From assembly GCF_019343475.1 (NCBI RefSeq), contig NZ_CP072453.1, forward strand, positions 248,001 to 312,000: a DNA stretch of 64,000 bases, read 5' to 3'. The position numbers and the translations under genes were made by a program. The notes below the pieces were generated by a model, which saw only the letters and a program-made list of their open reading frames with translations, did not search any database and had not been told where the DNA came from. This DNA comes from Providencia sp. R33. Its GTDB lineage: Bacteria > Pseudomonadota > Gammaproteobacteria > Enterobacterales > Enterobacteriaceae. Shown here in pieces: positions 53,979 to 61,918 of this stretch; position 1 is the first letter of the stretch; the number at the start of each line of letters is the position of its first letter.

Positions 53979-56912
53979 TTATTTTTCAGGCTTAAAACGT
54001 AATAGACGGTTTGCGTTACTGACTACAGTGATAGAGGAGAGCGCCATTGCTGCTCCTGCAACCACAGGGTTAAGCAAAGTGCCTGTTAGTGGGTATAAAA
54101 TACCCGCTGCAATTGGGATCCCCAGTGTGTTGTACACAAAGGCCCCGAACAGATTTTGCTTCATATTACGTAATGTCCCTTTTGAGATAGAAACCGCATC
54201 GGCAACACCGTGTAAGCTTTGACGCATCAAGGTGATAGACGCTGTTTCAATGGCGATATCACTACCGCCTCCCATCGCAATACCTACATCAGCACGGGCA
54301 AGTGCAGGGGCGTCATTGATCCCATCACCGACCATTGCCACTTTGTGGCCTTTTGCTTGTAAGGCTTCAATTGCCGCAGATTTGCCATCTGGCATTACGC
54401 CTGCAATCACTTCATCAATGCCCGCTTCTTTGGCAATCGCATTGGCGGTAACAGGGTTATCCCCCGTTAACATCACTAAGCGGAAGCCTTGTTTATGTAA
54501 GCGAGCAAGGGCGCTGATGCTGTCTTCACGCAGCGGGTCACGGATGGATAATAACGCCGCCACTTTACCCTCAACCGCCAACAGCACAGGGGTCACCCCT
54601 TGAGTGGCTTGTTGATGCAGAATATCGTCGACATCTGCGGTATCCACATTGCTTTGCGCTAACAGCTTTTGGTTGCCTAACAAAATGGTTTTGCCATCAA
54701 TAATGGCACTTACCCCTAGGCCTGCCAATGTCCGAAATTGCTCATTAGCGGGTAAGGTTAACCCTTTCGCTTTTGCTAAGACTGCACGTGCTAATGGGTG
54801 ATTTGAACCATTTTCCAAAGATGCTGCGAGCTGCAATGCATTGTCTTGGTCAAACCCATTGAACACGTGGATGTCAGTCACCTGAGGCATACCTTCAGTC
54901 AATGTACCTGTTTTATCAAAGACGATAGTGTCCAATTCACTGGCTTGTTGAAGAGCATCCGCATCACGTACTAACACCCCAAACTCTGCCGCACGACCTA
55001 CGCCTGAAATTATCGACATCGGTGTTGCCAATCCTAAAGCACATGGACAGGCGATAATTAAGACCGTCGTGGTGATAACCAACGCATAGGTAATTTGTGG
55101 TGCAGGCCCAACAAAGTACCAGATAGCGCCTGAAATCAAGGCAATAGCAACAACGACAGGAACAAATACCGCTGAAATTTTATCCGCCATTTGGCCAATT
55201 TGCGGCTTACTGCTTTGCGCTTGGCGAACTAGGTGGATAATCCGTGCTAATGTGGTTTGGCTACCAACTGCTGCCGCACGAAATAGTACCGTACCATCCT
55301 GTACAACAGTACCAGCATGCACAGGGTCACCTTTACTTTTTTGCTGCGGGATAGGCTCGCCCGTCAGCATCGCTTCGTCTAACCAAACTTCCCCTTCAAT
55401 GATTTCCCCATCGACAGGGACGCGGTCACCCGTTGCTAAGCGAAGGATCATGCCTTTTTTCACTTGTTCCAACGGCATATCAACTTCGCCTTGTTCCGTG
55501 ACGACACGTGCAGTTGGTGGGGTTAAATCGAGCAATCTTTCAAGGGCTTTGGATGAACGTTGTCGCGCTCGCTGCTCTAGCGCATGACCAAGGTTAATCA
55601 AACCGATAATCATCGCACTGGCTTCGTAATAAAGGTGACGAGCTTGGTCAGGGAACCATTCAGGCCAAATATTGACGACGATAGAGTAGAGCCATGCAGC
55701 CCCCGTACCGAGTGCGACCAAGGTGTCCATGGTGGCACTGCCGTTTTTCAAACTTTGCCATGCGCTGCGATAAAAATGCCCACCTGCGAATACCATCACG
55801 AGGAAGGTTAATACCCCAATGGTGAGCCACGTGGTGTGGTTTTGCTCCGTCAGCACCATGTTATCGCCCATCATCCCCCATACCATCACGGGGATACCAA
55901 GGGCTAAGGCTAAGGCGGATTGCCAACGAAAACGGCGCATATTGGCTTGAGCCACTTCTTGTTGGCGTTCGCGGCGTTTGGCTTCATCTTGAATAATTTC
56001 AGCGCCATAACCTGCTTTTACCACGGCATTGATCAGGTCATCTGGCTTAGCCGTTCCTGTGACCAATGCGCTGCGCTCGGCTAAATTCACTCGCGCGTTT
56101 TCCACGCCGGGGACACTGCTGAGTGCTTTTTGCACTTTATTTACACAGCTCGCACAGGTCATGCCATCAAGCAATAGCTGTACGCTGTCATCGGTTGGGT
56201 CGATTTCAGGTTGCTCACCTAAATCAGACTCTTGTGCCGGAATGTCACAAATTGCCGCTGAATCAGCATCCGGCTGTTCAGTTTGGGTAGTCAGCGGCTC
56301 AGTTTTTGGGTGAGATTCACCTTCTGTGGCTTGGTAACCTGCGGCTTCAACCGCAGCAATCAACGCCGAAACTGGCGCAGAACCTTGCACGACTGCAGAG
56401 GTTGTATCCACTTTTGCACTTGTGACGCCATCAACGGCTTCAAGTGCTTGCTGGGTTTTTGCCGCACATTTCATACAACTTAAACCTGAAAGGGATAAGG
56501 TCACTACATCGGATTGTGGCAGCTGGGCTTTAAAGCCTGCTTGCTCAACTGCCGCAATTAAGGTTTGTGCATCAGCTGAGCCATACACTTTTGCCTGAGT
56601 TGTGCTCACAACCGCAGCGGCAACCCCTTCAACCTCTTCAAGGGCTTTTTGGGTTTTGCCCGCACATTTCATGCAATTCAAACCCGAAAGCTGCAACTCG
56701 ATATCTGGTACTGATGCGACTTCGGCTTCATAACCTGCTTCAGTAATTGTGTTGATGATATCAGCAACATTGGCATCACTTTCTAATGTCGCATAATCGA
56801 TAGTGACGTTTAAATTCGTCACATCCCCACGTGCTTCTAATGCTTTCGTGACAGAGCCGACACAGTGCATGCAGCTTAGTCCCTGTAATTTTAGGATAAT
56901 TTTGTTACTCAT
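53979..56912 (-). CDS. copA: CopA, Cu(I)-exporting P1B-type ATPase with four metal-binding domains
   Basis: Exports Cu+ (and Ag+) from the cytoplasm. The ATG at 56912 after a ggagg site gives 977 residues; E. coli CopA is 834. The extra length is N-terminal: four HMA domains with CxxC at residues 14-17, 80-83, 146-149 and 253-256 (E. coli has two), followed by an acidic linker around 210-240. The transport unit is complete: CPC in IACPCALGLATP, phosphorylation DKTGTLTEG, HP motif SNHPLARAV and hinge MVGDGINDAPALARADVG. The gene is divergent from cueR and controlled by the CueR box. In E. coli ybaS/ybaT lie between copA and cueR; here they are adjacent. Confidence 0.96.
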   Translation of the reverse strand: MSNKIILKLQGLSCMHCVGSVTKALEARGDVTNLNVTIDYATLESDANVADIINTITEAGYEAEVASVPDIELQLSGLNCMKCAGKTQKALEEVEGVAAAVVSTTQAKVYGSADAQTLIAAVEQAGFKAQLPQSDVVTLSLSGLSCMKCAAKTQQALEAVDGVTSAKVDTTSAVVQGSAPVSALIAAVEAAGYQATEGESHPKTEPLTTQTEQPDADSAAICDIPAQESDLGEQPEIDPTDDSVQLLLDGMTCASCVNKVQKALSSVPGVENARVNLAERSALVTGTAKPDDLINAVVKAGYGAEIIQDEAKRRERQQEVAQANMRRFRWQSALALALGIPVMVWGMMGDNMVLTEQNHTTWLTIGVLTFLVMVFAGGHFYRSAWQSLKNGSATMDTLVALGTGAAWLYSIVVNIWPEWFPDQARHLYYEASAMIIGLINLGHALEQRARQRSSKALERLLDLTPPTARVVTEQGEVDMPLEQVKKGMILRLATGDRVPVDGEIIEGEVWLDEAMLTGEPIPQQKSKGDPVHAGTVVQDGTVLFRAAAVGSQTTLARIIHLVRQAQSSKPQIGQMADKISAVFVPVVVAIALISGAIWYFVGPAPQITYALVITTTVLIIACPCALGLATPMSIISGVGRAAEFGVLVRDADALQQASELDTIVFDKTGTLTEGMPQVTDIHVFNGFDQDNALQLAASLENGSNHPLARAVLAKAKGLTLPANEQFRTLAGLGVSAIIDGKTILLGNQKLLAQSNVDTADVDDILHQQATQGVTPVLLAVEGKVAALLSIRDPLREDSISALARLHKQGFRLVMLTGDNPVTANAIAKEAGIDEVIAGVMPDGKSAAIEALQAKGHKVAMVGDGINDAPALARADVGIAMGGGSDIAIETASITLMRQSLHGVADAVSISKGTLRNMKQNLFGAFVYNTLGIPIAAGILYPLTGTLLNPVVAGAAMALSSITVVSNANRLLRFKPEK

Positions 56913-56992
56913 TTTGCAGCCTCCGAACCCGTTCGATGAATTTGGGTCTGTAACTTTATCTACAATTAGGTCTATAATTCGACAATGAGCAA

Positions 56993-57023
56993 AGGTTACA
57001 CCTTCCAGCAAGGTTAAGGTCAA
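56993..57023 (-). promoter_or_regulatory. CueR-controlled copA promoter
   Basis: Read on the minus strand: -35 ttgacc (57018-57023), a 19-bp spacer, and -10-like taacct (56993-56998). The spacer holds the dyad accttgctggaaggt. The over-long spacer and dyad are the hallmark of MerR-type activation, and the sequence is nearly that of E. coli copA. It begins 10 bp before cueR, so it also occupies the cueR leader. Confidence 0.9.
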
Positions 57024-57032
57024 GGGGTTATT

Positions 57033-57443
57033 ATGAATATTAGTCAAATTGCTAAAAAAACAGGCCTAACTGCAAAAGCCATCCGTTTTTATGAAGACAA
57101 AGGGCTGATCACACCACCGGAAAGAGGCGAGAATAGTTACCGCTATTATCAAGAACGGCACTTAAATGAGCTGGTATTGCTTAAACAAGCCAAAGATGTC
57201 GGTTTTACCTTGGATGAATGTGGTGAGTTATTGGGGTTGTTTCGTAATCCAACCAGACATAGCGCCGATGTAAAAAGCACAACCATTGCTAAGATAAATG
57301 AAATAGAGCAGACAATTTTAAAACTGTCTGCTATTCGCGATACATTACAAGAGTTGGTGGATGTGTGCCCAGGGGACGATGGTGCGGACTGCCCAATTAT
57401 TGACCATCTAGCGCGTGGCTGTTGCCACCACCAGAAGGCTTAA
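57033..57443 (+). CDS. cueR: CueR, MerR-family Cu(I)-responsive activator
   Basis: 136-residue copper sensor (E. coli 135). N-terminal MerR winged helix (MNISQIAKKTGLTAKAIRFYEDKGL), a dimerisation helix, and the metal-binding loop with Cys112 and Cys120 (VCPGDDGADC), the same positions as in E. coli. It activates copA by untwisting the promoter upstream. The extra CCHH tail is common in the family. Its 3' end overlaps that of the convergent ybbJ by 47 bp. Confidence 0.95.
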   Translation: MNISQIAKKTGLTAKAIRFYEDKGLITPPERGENSYRYYQERHLNELVLLKQAKDVGFTLDECGELLGLFRNPTRHSADVKSTTIAKINEIEQTILKLSAIRDTLQELVDVCPGDDGADCPIIDHLARGCCHHQKA

Positions 57444-57876
57444 CTTGCAGTGTAATACCATCAACGGCGATGACTACCACTTCTGTATTGGCGAGCAGCG
57501 GGACATCGCTGTAAACTCGCCAGCTTCCATCTGCAAGGCGTACACGGCTAAAACCTTCTTCGGTATCCGTTAATAAACGTGCTTTAAAGCCCACAAGCTG
57601 GTGGCTGATTTGGTTAACATCATCGGCTTTACTTTTTTTACGGCCGCTTAACCATTTGCGCCATAACACGGCAGAAACAAGGGTAAAGACGGCAAATAAA
57701 ATCCCTTGCCACTCCCAACTTAGGAAGGGCAAAGCCCAAGTCAATAAACCGACGACAACAGCGGCAATCCCTGTCCAAAGCAAATAGCCGCCTGTGCCAA
57801 GTAACTCAGCAATCAGTAACAACCCACCAAGGCACAGCCAAAACCATGCCGGTTGAGCACTGATAAGCTCTATCAT
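57397..57876 (-). CDS. ybbJ: NfeD-like membrane protein YbbJ
   Basis: 159 residues (E. coli 152). Three or four N-terminal hydrophobic helices (WFWLCLGGLLLIAELLGTGGYLLWTGIAAV...) and a C-terminal OB-fold with VGFKARLLTDTEEGFSRVRLADGSWRV, the NfeDC layout. NfeD proteins partner stomatin/SPFH proteins; the SPFH gene qmcA lies directly upstream with a 4-bp overlap. The last 47 bp overlap cueR on the other strand. Confidence 0.92.
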   Translation of the reverse strand: MIELISAQPAWFWLCLGGLLLIAELLGTGGYLLWTGIAAVVVGLLTWALPFLSWEWQGILFAVFTLVSAVLWRKWLSGRKKSKADDVNQISHQLVGFKARLLTDTEEGFSRVRLADGSWRVYSDVPLLANTEVVVIAVDGITLQVKPSGGGNSHALDGQ

Positions 57877-58808
57877 TCTTTTGCCTTTTGTGTGGTTTTC
57901 TTGCTTTCGCTAATGAGTTCAGTAATACCGCCGATAGCACCCATTAAATTGCTCGCTTCTAATGGCATCATAATCACTTTGCTGTTTTGCGCTGAGCCGA
58001 TACTGGTTAAAGCGTCCGTGTATTTTTGGGCCACGAAGTAGTTAATGGCTTGCATATCACCAGCGGCGATAGCCTCAGACACCATTTGCGTGGCTCTTGC
58101 TTCCGCTTCTGCGGCTCTTTCGCGCGCTTCAGCTTGTAAGAAAGCGGACTGCCTTTCCCCTTCGGCTTTTAAAATTTGTGATTGTTTTTCACCTTCAGCT
58201 TTCAAGATTGCCGCTTGGCGAATACCTTCCGCTTCTAAAATATCGGCACGTTTTGTTCGTTCCGCTTTCATCTGCGCATTCATCGCGCTGATAAGTTCTT
58301 TTGGCGGCTTCACATCACGAATTTCAATACGGGTGATTTTTACGCCCCACGGGTTAGTGGCTTCATCCACGACGTGTAATAAGCGGGAGTTGATTGAATC
58401 ACGCTGAGACAGCATTTCATCAAGCTCCATTGACCCTAACACGGTACGAATATTGGTCATCGTTAGGTTAAGCACAGAGAGCTCTAAATTGCTGACTTCG
58501 TAAGCGGCGCGAACCGGGTCGACCACTTGAATAAAGCACACGGCATCAATAGTGACGTTGGCATTATCCCGCGAGATAACCTCTTGGGATGGGATATCGA
58601 GGACTTGTTCCATCATATTGATGCGACGGCCGATTTTGTCCATAAATGGCACAATAATATGCAGCCCAGGTTGCAATGTGCGGGTGTAACGCCCAAAACG
58701 TTCAACTGTCCACTGGAAACCCTGCGGTACTGTTTTAACGCAGGTGAAAACAATAACGATGGCCACAAAAATAATAATCGGGATGGCACCAAAGGCGAAC
58801 AAGTCCAT
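57873..58808 (-). CDS. qmcA: QmcA, SPFH/band 7 (stomatin-like) protein
   Basis: 311-residue inner-membrane protein (E. coli 305). One N-terminal transmembrane helix (IPIIIFVAIVIVFTCV), then the SPFH domain (VPQGFQWTVERFGRYTRTLQPGLHIIVPF to TRIEIRDVKPP) and a long coiled coil with the repeat ILKAEGEKQ/ILKAEGERQ. SPFH proteins assemble membrane cages or microdomains and influence proteases such as FtsH. First gene of the qmcA-ybbJ pair. Confidence 0.95.
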   Translation of the reverse strand: MDLFAFGAIPIIIFVAIVIVFTCVKTVPQGFQWTVERFGRYTRTLQPGLHIIVPFMDKIGRRINMMEQVLDIPSQEVISRDNANVTIDAVCFIQVVDPVRAAYEVSNLELSVLNLTMTNIRTVLGSMELDEMLSQRDSINSRLLHVVDEATNPWGVKITRIEIRDVKPPKELISAMNAQMKAERTKRADILEAEGIRQAAILKAEGEKQSQILKAEGERQSAFLQAEARERAAEAEARATQMVSEAIAAGDMQAINYFVAQKYTDALTSIGSAQNSKVIMMPLEASNLMGAIGGITELISESKKTTQKAKE

Positions 58809-58821
58809 ATCTAACCCTTAA

Positions 58822-59682
58822 TTAATAAAGTAATGAATACATTTGGCGGCGATATTTACTCGCAATCGCATCGCCCGTTCCCATGGCAGACATAATATCC
58901 ATCATGGTTTTTTTCACTGCACCGTCACCTGCGCCTAAGTCTTTACGTAAGAAGCTAAATAACATCTCAAGAGCTTCTTCGTTACGGTTCACTTCATGTA
59001 ATTTTAGCGCTAATTGAACGGCTAATGTGGTATTTTGCGGATCTTGATTAAATTCATCCTGCAATTGCTGAATTTCAGGGGTATCTGCCGCTTGTTTTAA
59101 CAACTCAATTTGCGCAACCAGCCCTTGATAACGGCTGTCTTTATCCTGTAATGGCACTACGTCTAATGTGGTTTGTGCATCATCGACGAGTTTTAGGTTA
59201 ATTTGCGTTTCCGCCAATAACAGCGTGATATCACTATTTTTCGGGTTTAGTTGATGAGCTTCTTTCAGCAGAGGCAACGCTTCTTGTGTTTTACCTTCAG
59301 CTATTAATTCCGCTGCTTGCGCTGCTTTCAGCTCTTCTGGGCTTGGCAGAACACGGGATAAAATTTCTAACACCACCTCTTCTGGCTGTGGCCCTTCAAA
59401 ACCATCAACAGGGCGACCATTTTGCAGTACATATACGGTTGGGATTGCTTTTAAACCAAACTGGCTAGCAATCATTTGCTCTTCGTCACAATTAACTTTA
59501 GCTAAGATATATAAACCTGCGTAGTCGTTGGCAATTTTTTCCAACATTGGGCCAAATTCTTGGCAATGAGGACTACGCGGTGACCAAAAGTAGAACATGA
59601 CGGGTAAGTTCATTGATTGTTCAATGACTTGATGAAGATTGGTTTCGTTAATATCAATAATTTGGGCGTTATTTGCAAACAT
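58822..59682 (-). CDS. cnoX: CnoX (YbbN), chaperedoxin
   Basis: 286 residues (E. coli 284). The N-terminal thioredoxin fold has SPHC in place of CxxC (WSPRSPHCQEF), so only one cysteine remains, as in E. coli CnoX, and it cannot act as a normal disulfide reductase. The C-terminal part (about 120-286) is TPR-like. CnoX holds bleach-oxidised proteins and hands them to GroEL/DnaK. E. coli fetA/fetB, which lie between qmcA and ybbN there, are absent; the gap here is 13 bp. Confidence 0.93.
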   Translation of the reverse strand: MFANNAQIIDINETNLHQVIEQSMNLPVMFYFWSPRSPHCQEFGPMLEKIANDYAGLYILAKVNCDEEQMIASQFGLKAIPTVYVLQNGRPVDGFEGPQPEEVVLEILSRVLPSPEELKAAQAAELIAEGKTQEALPLLKEAHQLNPKNSDITLLLAETQINLKLVDDAQTTLDVVPLQDKDSRYQGLVAQIELLKQAADTPEIQQLQDEFNQDPQNTTLAVQLALKLHEVNRNEEALEMLFSFLRKDLGAGDGAVKKTMMDIMSAMGTGDAIASKYRRQMYSLLY

Positions 59683-59741
59683 AGGGTATCTCTTTTGAAT
59701 GAGTTAGCATTAATAGTAGAGTGGGGCTTATTTTGCTTTTT

Positions 59742-60545
59742 TCAAGCCTTTTTTCCCTGATTTGCCAGTATTTTATCCATCAGTTTGTCAGGTAAAATAC
59801 GTTTAAGTACTCGAACAGCCACCGTTAAAAGCGTGACGGAATAACGCACACGTGGGCGTGGGCTTTCTAACGCATGGATAAGCTTTTCTACCACATGCTC
59901 TGGGGTTAAGGTAAAGCGTGAGGCAATCCCCGGGTTTTTAACCGGTTTATCTTTCTGAGTTTGTTCAACATTTTGCGTGAATGCCGTGTGAATTGGCCCC
60001 GGCTCAATTAAACTCACAAAAACACCGCTGCCTTTTAATTCTAACCGCAAGGCATCCGACCAACCTTCCAAGGCATATTTGCTCGCGGCATAAGCCCCAC
60101 GACCCGGCGTAGAGATAATTCCCATCACCGAACTGGTCTGCACAATGCGCCCTTCGTTGTGTGCTAGCATGGCGGGCAGCAGTTGGAAGGTCAATTGGTG
60201 TACTCCGAAAAAGTTGGTGGAAAACTGGGCTTCAAGCTGTTCCCGACTCACACTGTTTAATGGCCCATAAACCCCAAACCCCGCATTGTTGAATAATCCG
60301 AAAAGTCGATGATTACAGAGTGTTAGCACCTCTTGTGCTGCGGTCTCTATGCTATTCTTATCATCGAGGTCAAGAGCAACAGCATCAAAGCCAAGATTTC
60401 TTAAGCGTAAGATATCGCTTTCTTTGCGACAGGCGACAATCACATGGTAACCACGTTGGCGCAGAGTTTGAGCAGCACAAAAGCCTATACCGCTTGATGC
60501 ACCGGTGATCAGAACCGATTTTCCGTTTCGTGCTGATGTTTGCAT
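59742..60545 (-). CDS. ybbO: YbbO, short-chain dehydrogenase/reductase
   Basis: 267-residue classical SDR (E. coli YbbO 269). Cofactor motif TGASSGIGFCAA near residue 15, NNAGFG, and the catalytic Ser-Tyr-Lys in QTSSVMGIISTPGRGAYAASKYALEGW. The cofactor is probably NADP(H). E. coli YbbO reduces aldehydes. Placed between cnoX and tesA as in E. coli. Confidence 0.93.
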   Translation of the reverse strand: MQTSARNGKSVLITGASSGIGFCAAQTLRQRGYHVIVACRKESDILRLRNLGFDAVALDLDDKNSIETAAQEVLTLCNHRLFGLFNNAGFGVYGPLNSVSREQLEAQFSTNFFGVHQLTFQLLPAMLAHNEGRIVQTSSVMGIISTPGRGAYAASKYALEGWSDALRLELKGSGVFVSLIEPGPIHTAFTQNVEQTQKDKPVKNPGIASRFTLTPEHVVEKLIHALESPRPRVRYSVTLLTVAVRVLKRILPDKLMDKILANQGKKA

Positions 60546-60622
60546 AACTTTACCTTCATTTCATGCAACTGAATTTATTTCGCGTATAAAGAGCCCTTTA
60601 TCGCGTTTGTTTACCGTCTATT

Positions 60623-61261
60623 TTACTTGTTTGAGGGTAAAATATGTGCGGAAAGTTGTTTTTCCATAAAGTCAGCAATGGATGGCTGAGCCTCAACAGT
60701 CGGGTGTATCCCATCTTGTTGTATCCATTCAGGCTTAGTGATAACAGTCTCCATGTAAAAAGGCAGTAACGGAATTTGATTGCTATCCGCCAGTTTCGGG
60801 TACACTTTTTCAAAGCTTGTTGTATAACGTTTTCCATAATTTGGTGGAATACGAATTTGCATTAAGAGCGGTTTTGCACCCGATTGCACGATTTGGTCGA
60901 TAATTTGCTGTAAATTAGTTTCCAGTTGTTCGACAGGTAAGCCTTGCAGACCATCGTTAGCGCCTAATTCGATCAGCACCCAGCTCGGTTTATTTTGTTC
61001 CAATAAGGTAGAAAGGCGTTCCAGCCCTTGTGCTGATGTATTGCCACTAATGCTGCCATTGACCACCTCAATAGGCGGAGACAGTTTCTGCCAGCGGTCG
61101 GCAAGCAAAGAGGCCCATGCCTGCTCAGCCGGTAAACGGTAGCCTGCACTTAGGCTATCACCTAAGATTAATAGCTTAGTTGACGCAAGGGCGTGTCCAC
61201 TTGCAGTCAGTAACAGGAGAAAAACCAATATATGTCGGCGAATAATATTCTTGAAGTTCAT
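60623..61261 (-). CDS. tesA: TesA, multifunctional acyl-CoA thioesterase / lysophospholipase L1
   Basis: Periplasmic GDSL-type esterase with thioesterase, lysophospholipase and protease activities. The ATG at 61261 gives MNFKNIIRRHILVFLLLLTA, a good signal peptide, and 212 residues (E. coli 208). SGNH blocks: LILGDSLSAGYRL (catalytic Ser), NGSISGNTSAQG, LGANDGLQG and DGIHPT (catalytic Asp and His). An alternative ATG lies one codon upstream. Its 5' end overlaps that of the divergent ybbA by 30 bp. Confidence 0.94.
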   Translation of the reverse strand: MNFKNIIRRHILVFLLLLTASGHALASTKLLILGDSLSAGYRLPAEQAWASLLADRWQKLSPPIEVVNGSISGNTSAQGLERLSTLLEQNKPSWVLIELGANDGLQGLPVEQLETNLQQIIDQIVQSGAKPLLMQIRIPPNYGKRYTTSFEKVYPKLADSNQIPLLPFYMETVITKPEWIQQDGIHPTVEAQPSIADFMEKQLSAHILPSNK

Positions 61262-61918
61262 CATCTCATTAAACGTGTTGGTCAAGGTGAACATGAACTG
61301 ACTATATTGCAAGGTGTTGAGCTAATTGTCGAGTCTGGTCAAACAATTGCTTTAATTGGCGAGTCGGGATCGGGAAAATCAACCCTGCTTGGGATCATTG
61401 CGGGTTTAGATGATGGCACGAGCGGCACAGTGAATTTATTGGGCCAAGACCTAACACGTATGGATGAAGAAGAGCGCGCCCGTTTGCGTGCACAAAGTGT
61501 AGGGTTTGTGTTTCAATCATTTATGTTGATCCCCACATTAAATGCTATTGAAAACGTGCAGTTACCTTCGCTATTACGTGGAGAGTCAGAGTCATCGAGC
61601 TACCAACATGCAGCAGAGCTACTGACTGATTTAGGCTTGAAAGATCGCATGAAGCACATGCCTCCGCAGCTTTCTGGTGGCGAACAACAGCGTGTGGCGC
61701 TGGCTCGTGCATTTAATGGTCGACCACAAATTTTATTCGCCGATGAGCCGACAGGGAACCTTGATAGGCAAACAGGGGATAAAATTGCTGACTTGCTGTT
61801 CGCCATGAACAAAGAACATGGCACGACGCTGATTTTAGTCACACACGATAACGAACTCGCTGCACGTTGCCAGCGCCGCTTGCGCTTAGTTGACGGGCAA
61901 TTGAGGGAAGAAGCATGA
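61232..61918 (+). CDS. ybbA: YbbA, ABC transporter ATP-binding protein
   Basis: 228 residues, as in E. coli. Walker A GESGSGKSTLL, ABC signature LSGGEQQRVALARAF, Walker B ILFADEPTGNLD, and the H-loop VTHD. It is a MacB/LolD-like ATPase that works with the YbbP permease in the same operon (start and stop overlap, atga). Possible role in export of lipids or other molecules from the inner membrane, unproven. The ribosome-binding site agga lies inside the tesA 5' overlap zone. Confidence 0.95.
   Translation: MSANNILEVHHLIKRVGQGEHELTILQGVELIVESGQTIALIGESGSGKSTLLGIIAGLDDGTSGTVNLLGQDLTRMDEEERARLRAQSVGFVFQSFMLIPTLNAIENVQLPSLLRGESESSSYQHAAELLTDLGLKDRMKHMPPQLSGGEQQRVALARAFNGRPQILFADEPTGNLDRQTGDKIADLLFAMNKEHGTTLILVTHDNELAARCQRRLRLVDGQLREEA

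Noticed and set aside
55252..55587. Several 75-120 codon frames opposite copA
   Set aside because: They are antisense shadows of a strongly conserved P-type ATPase.
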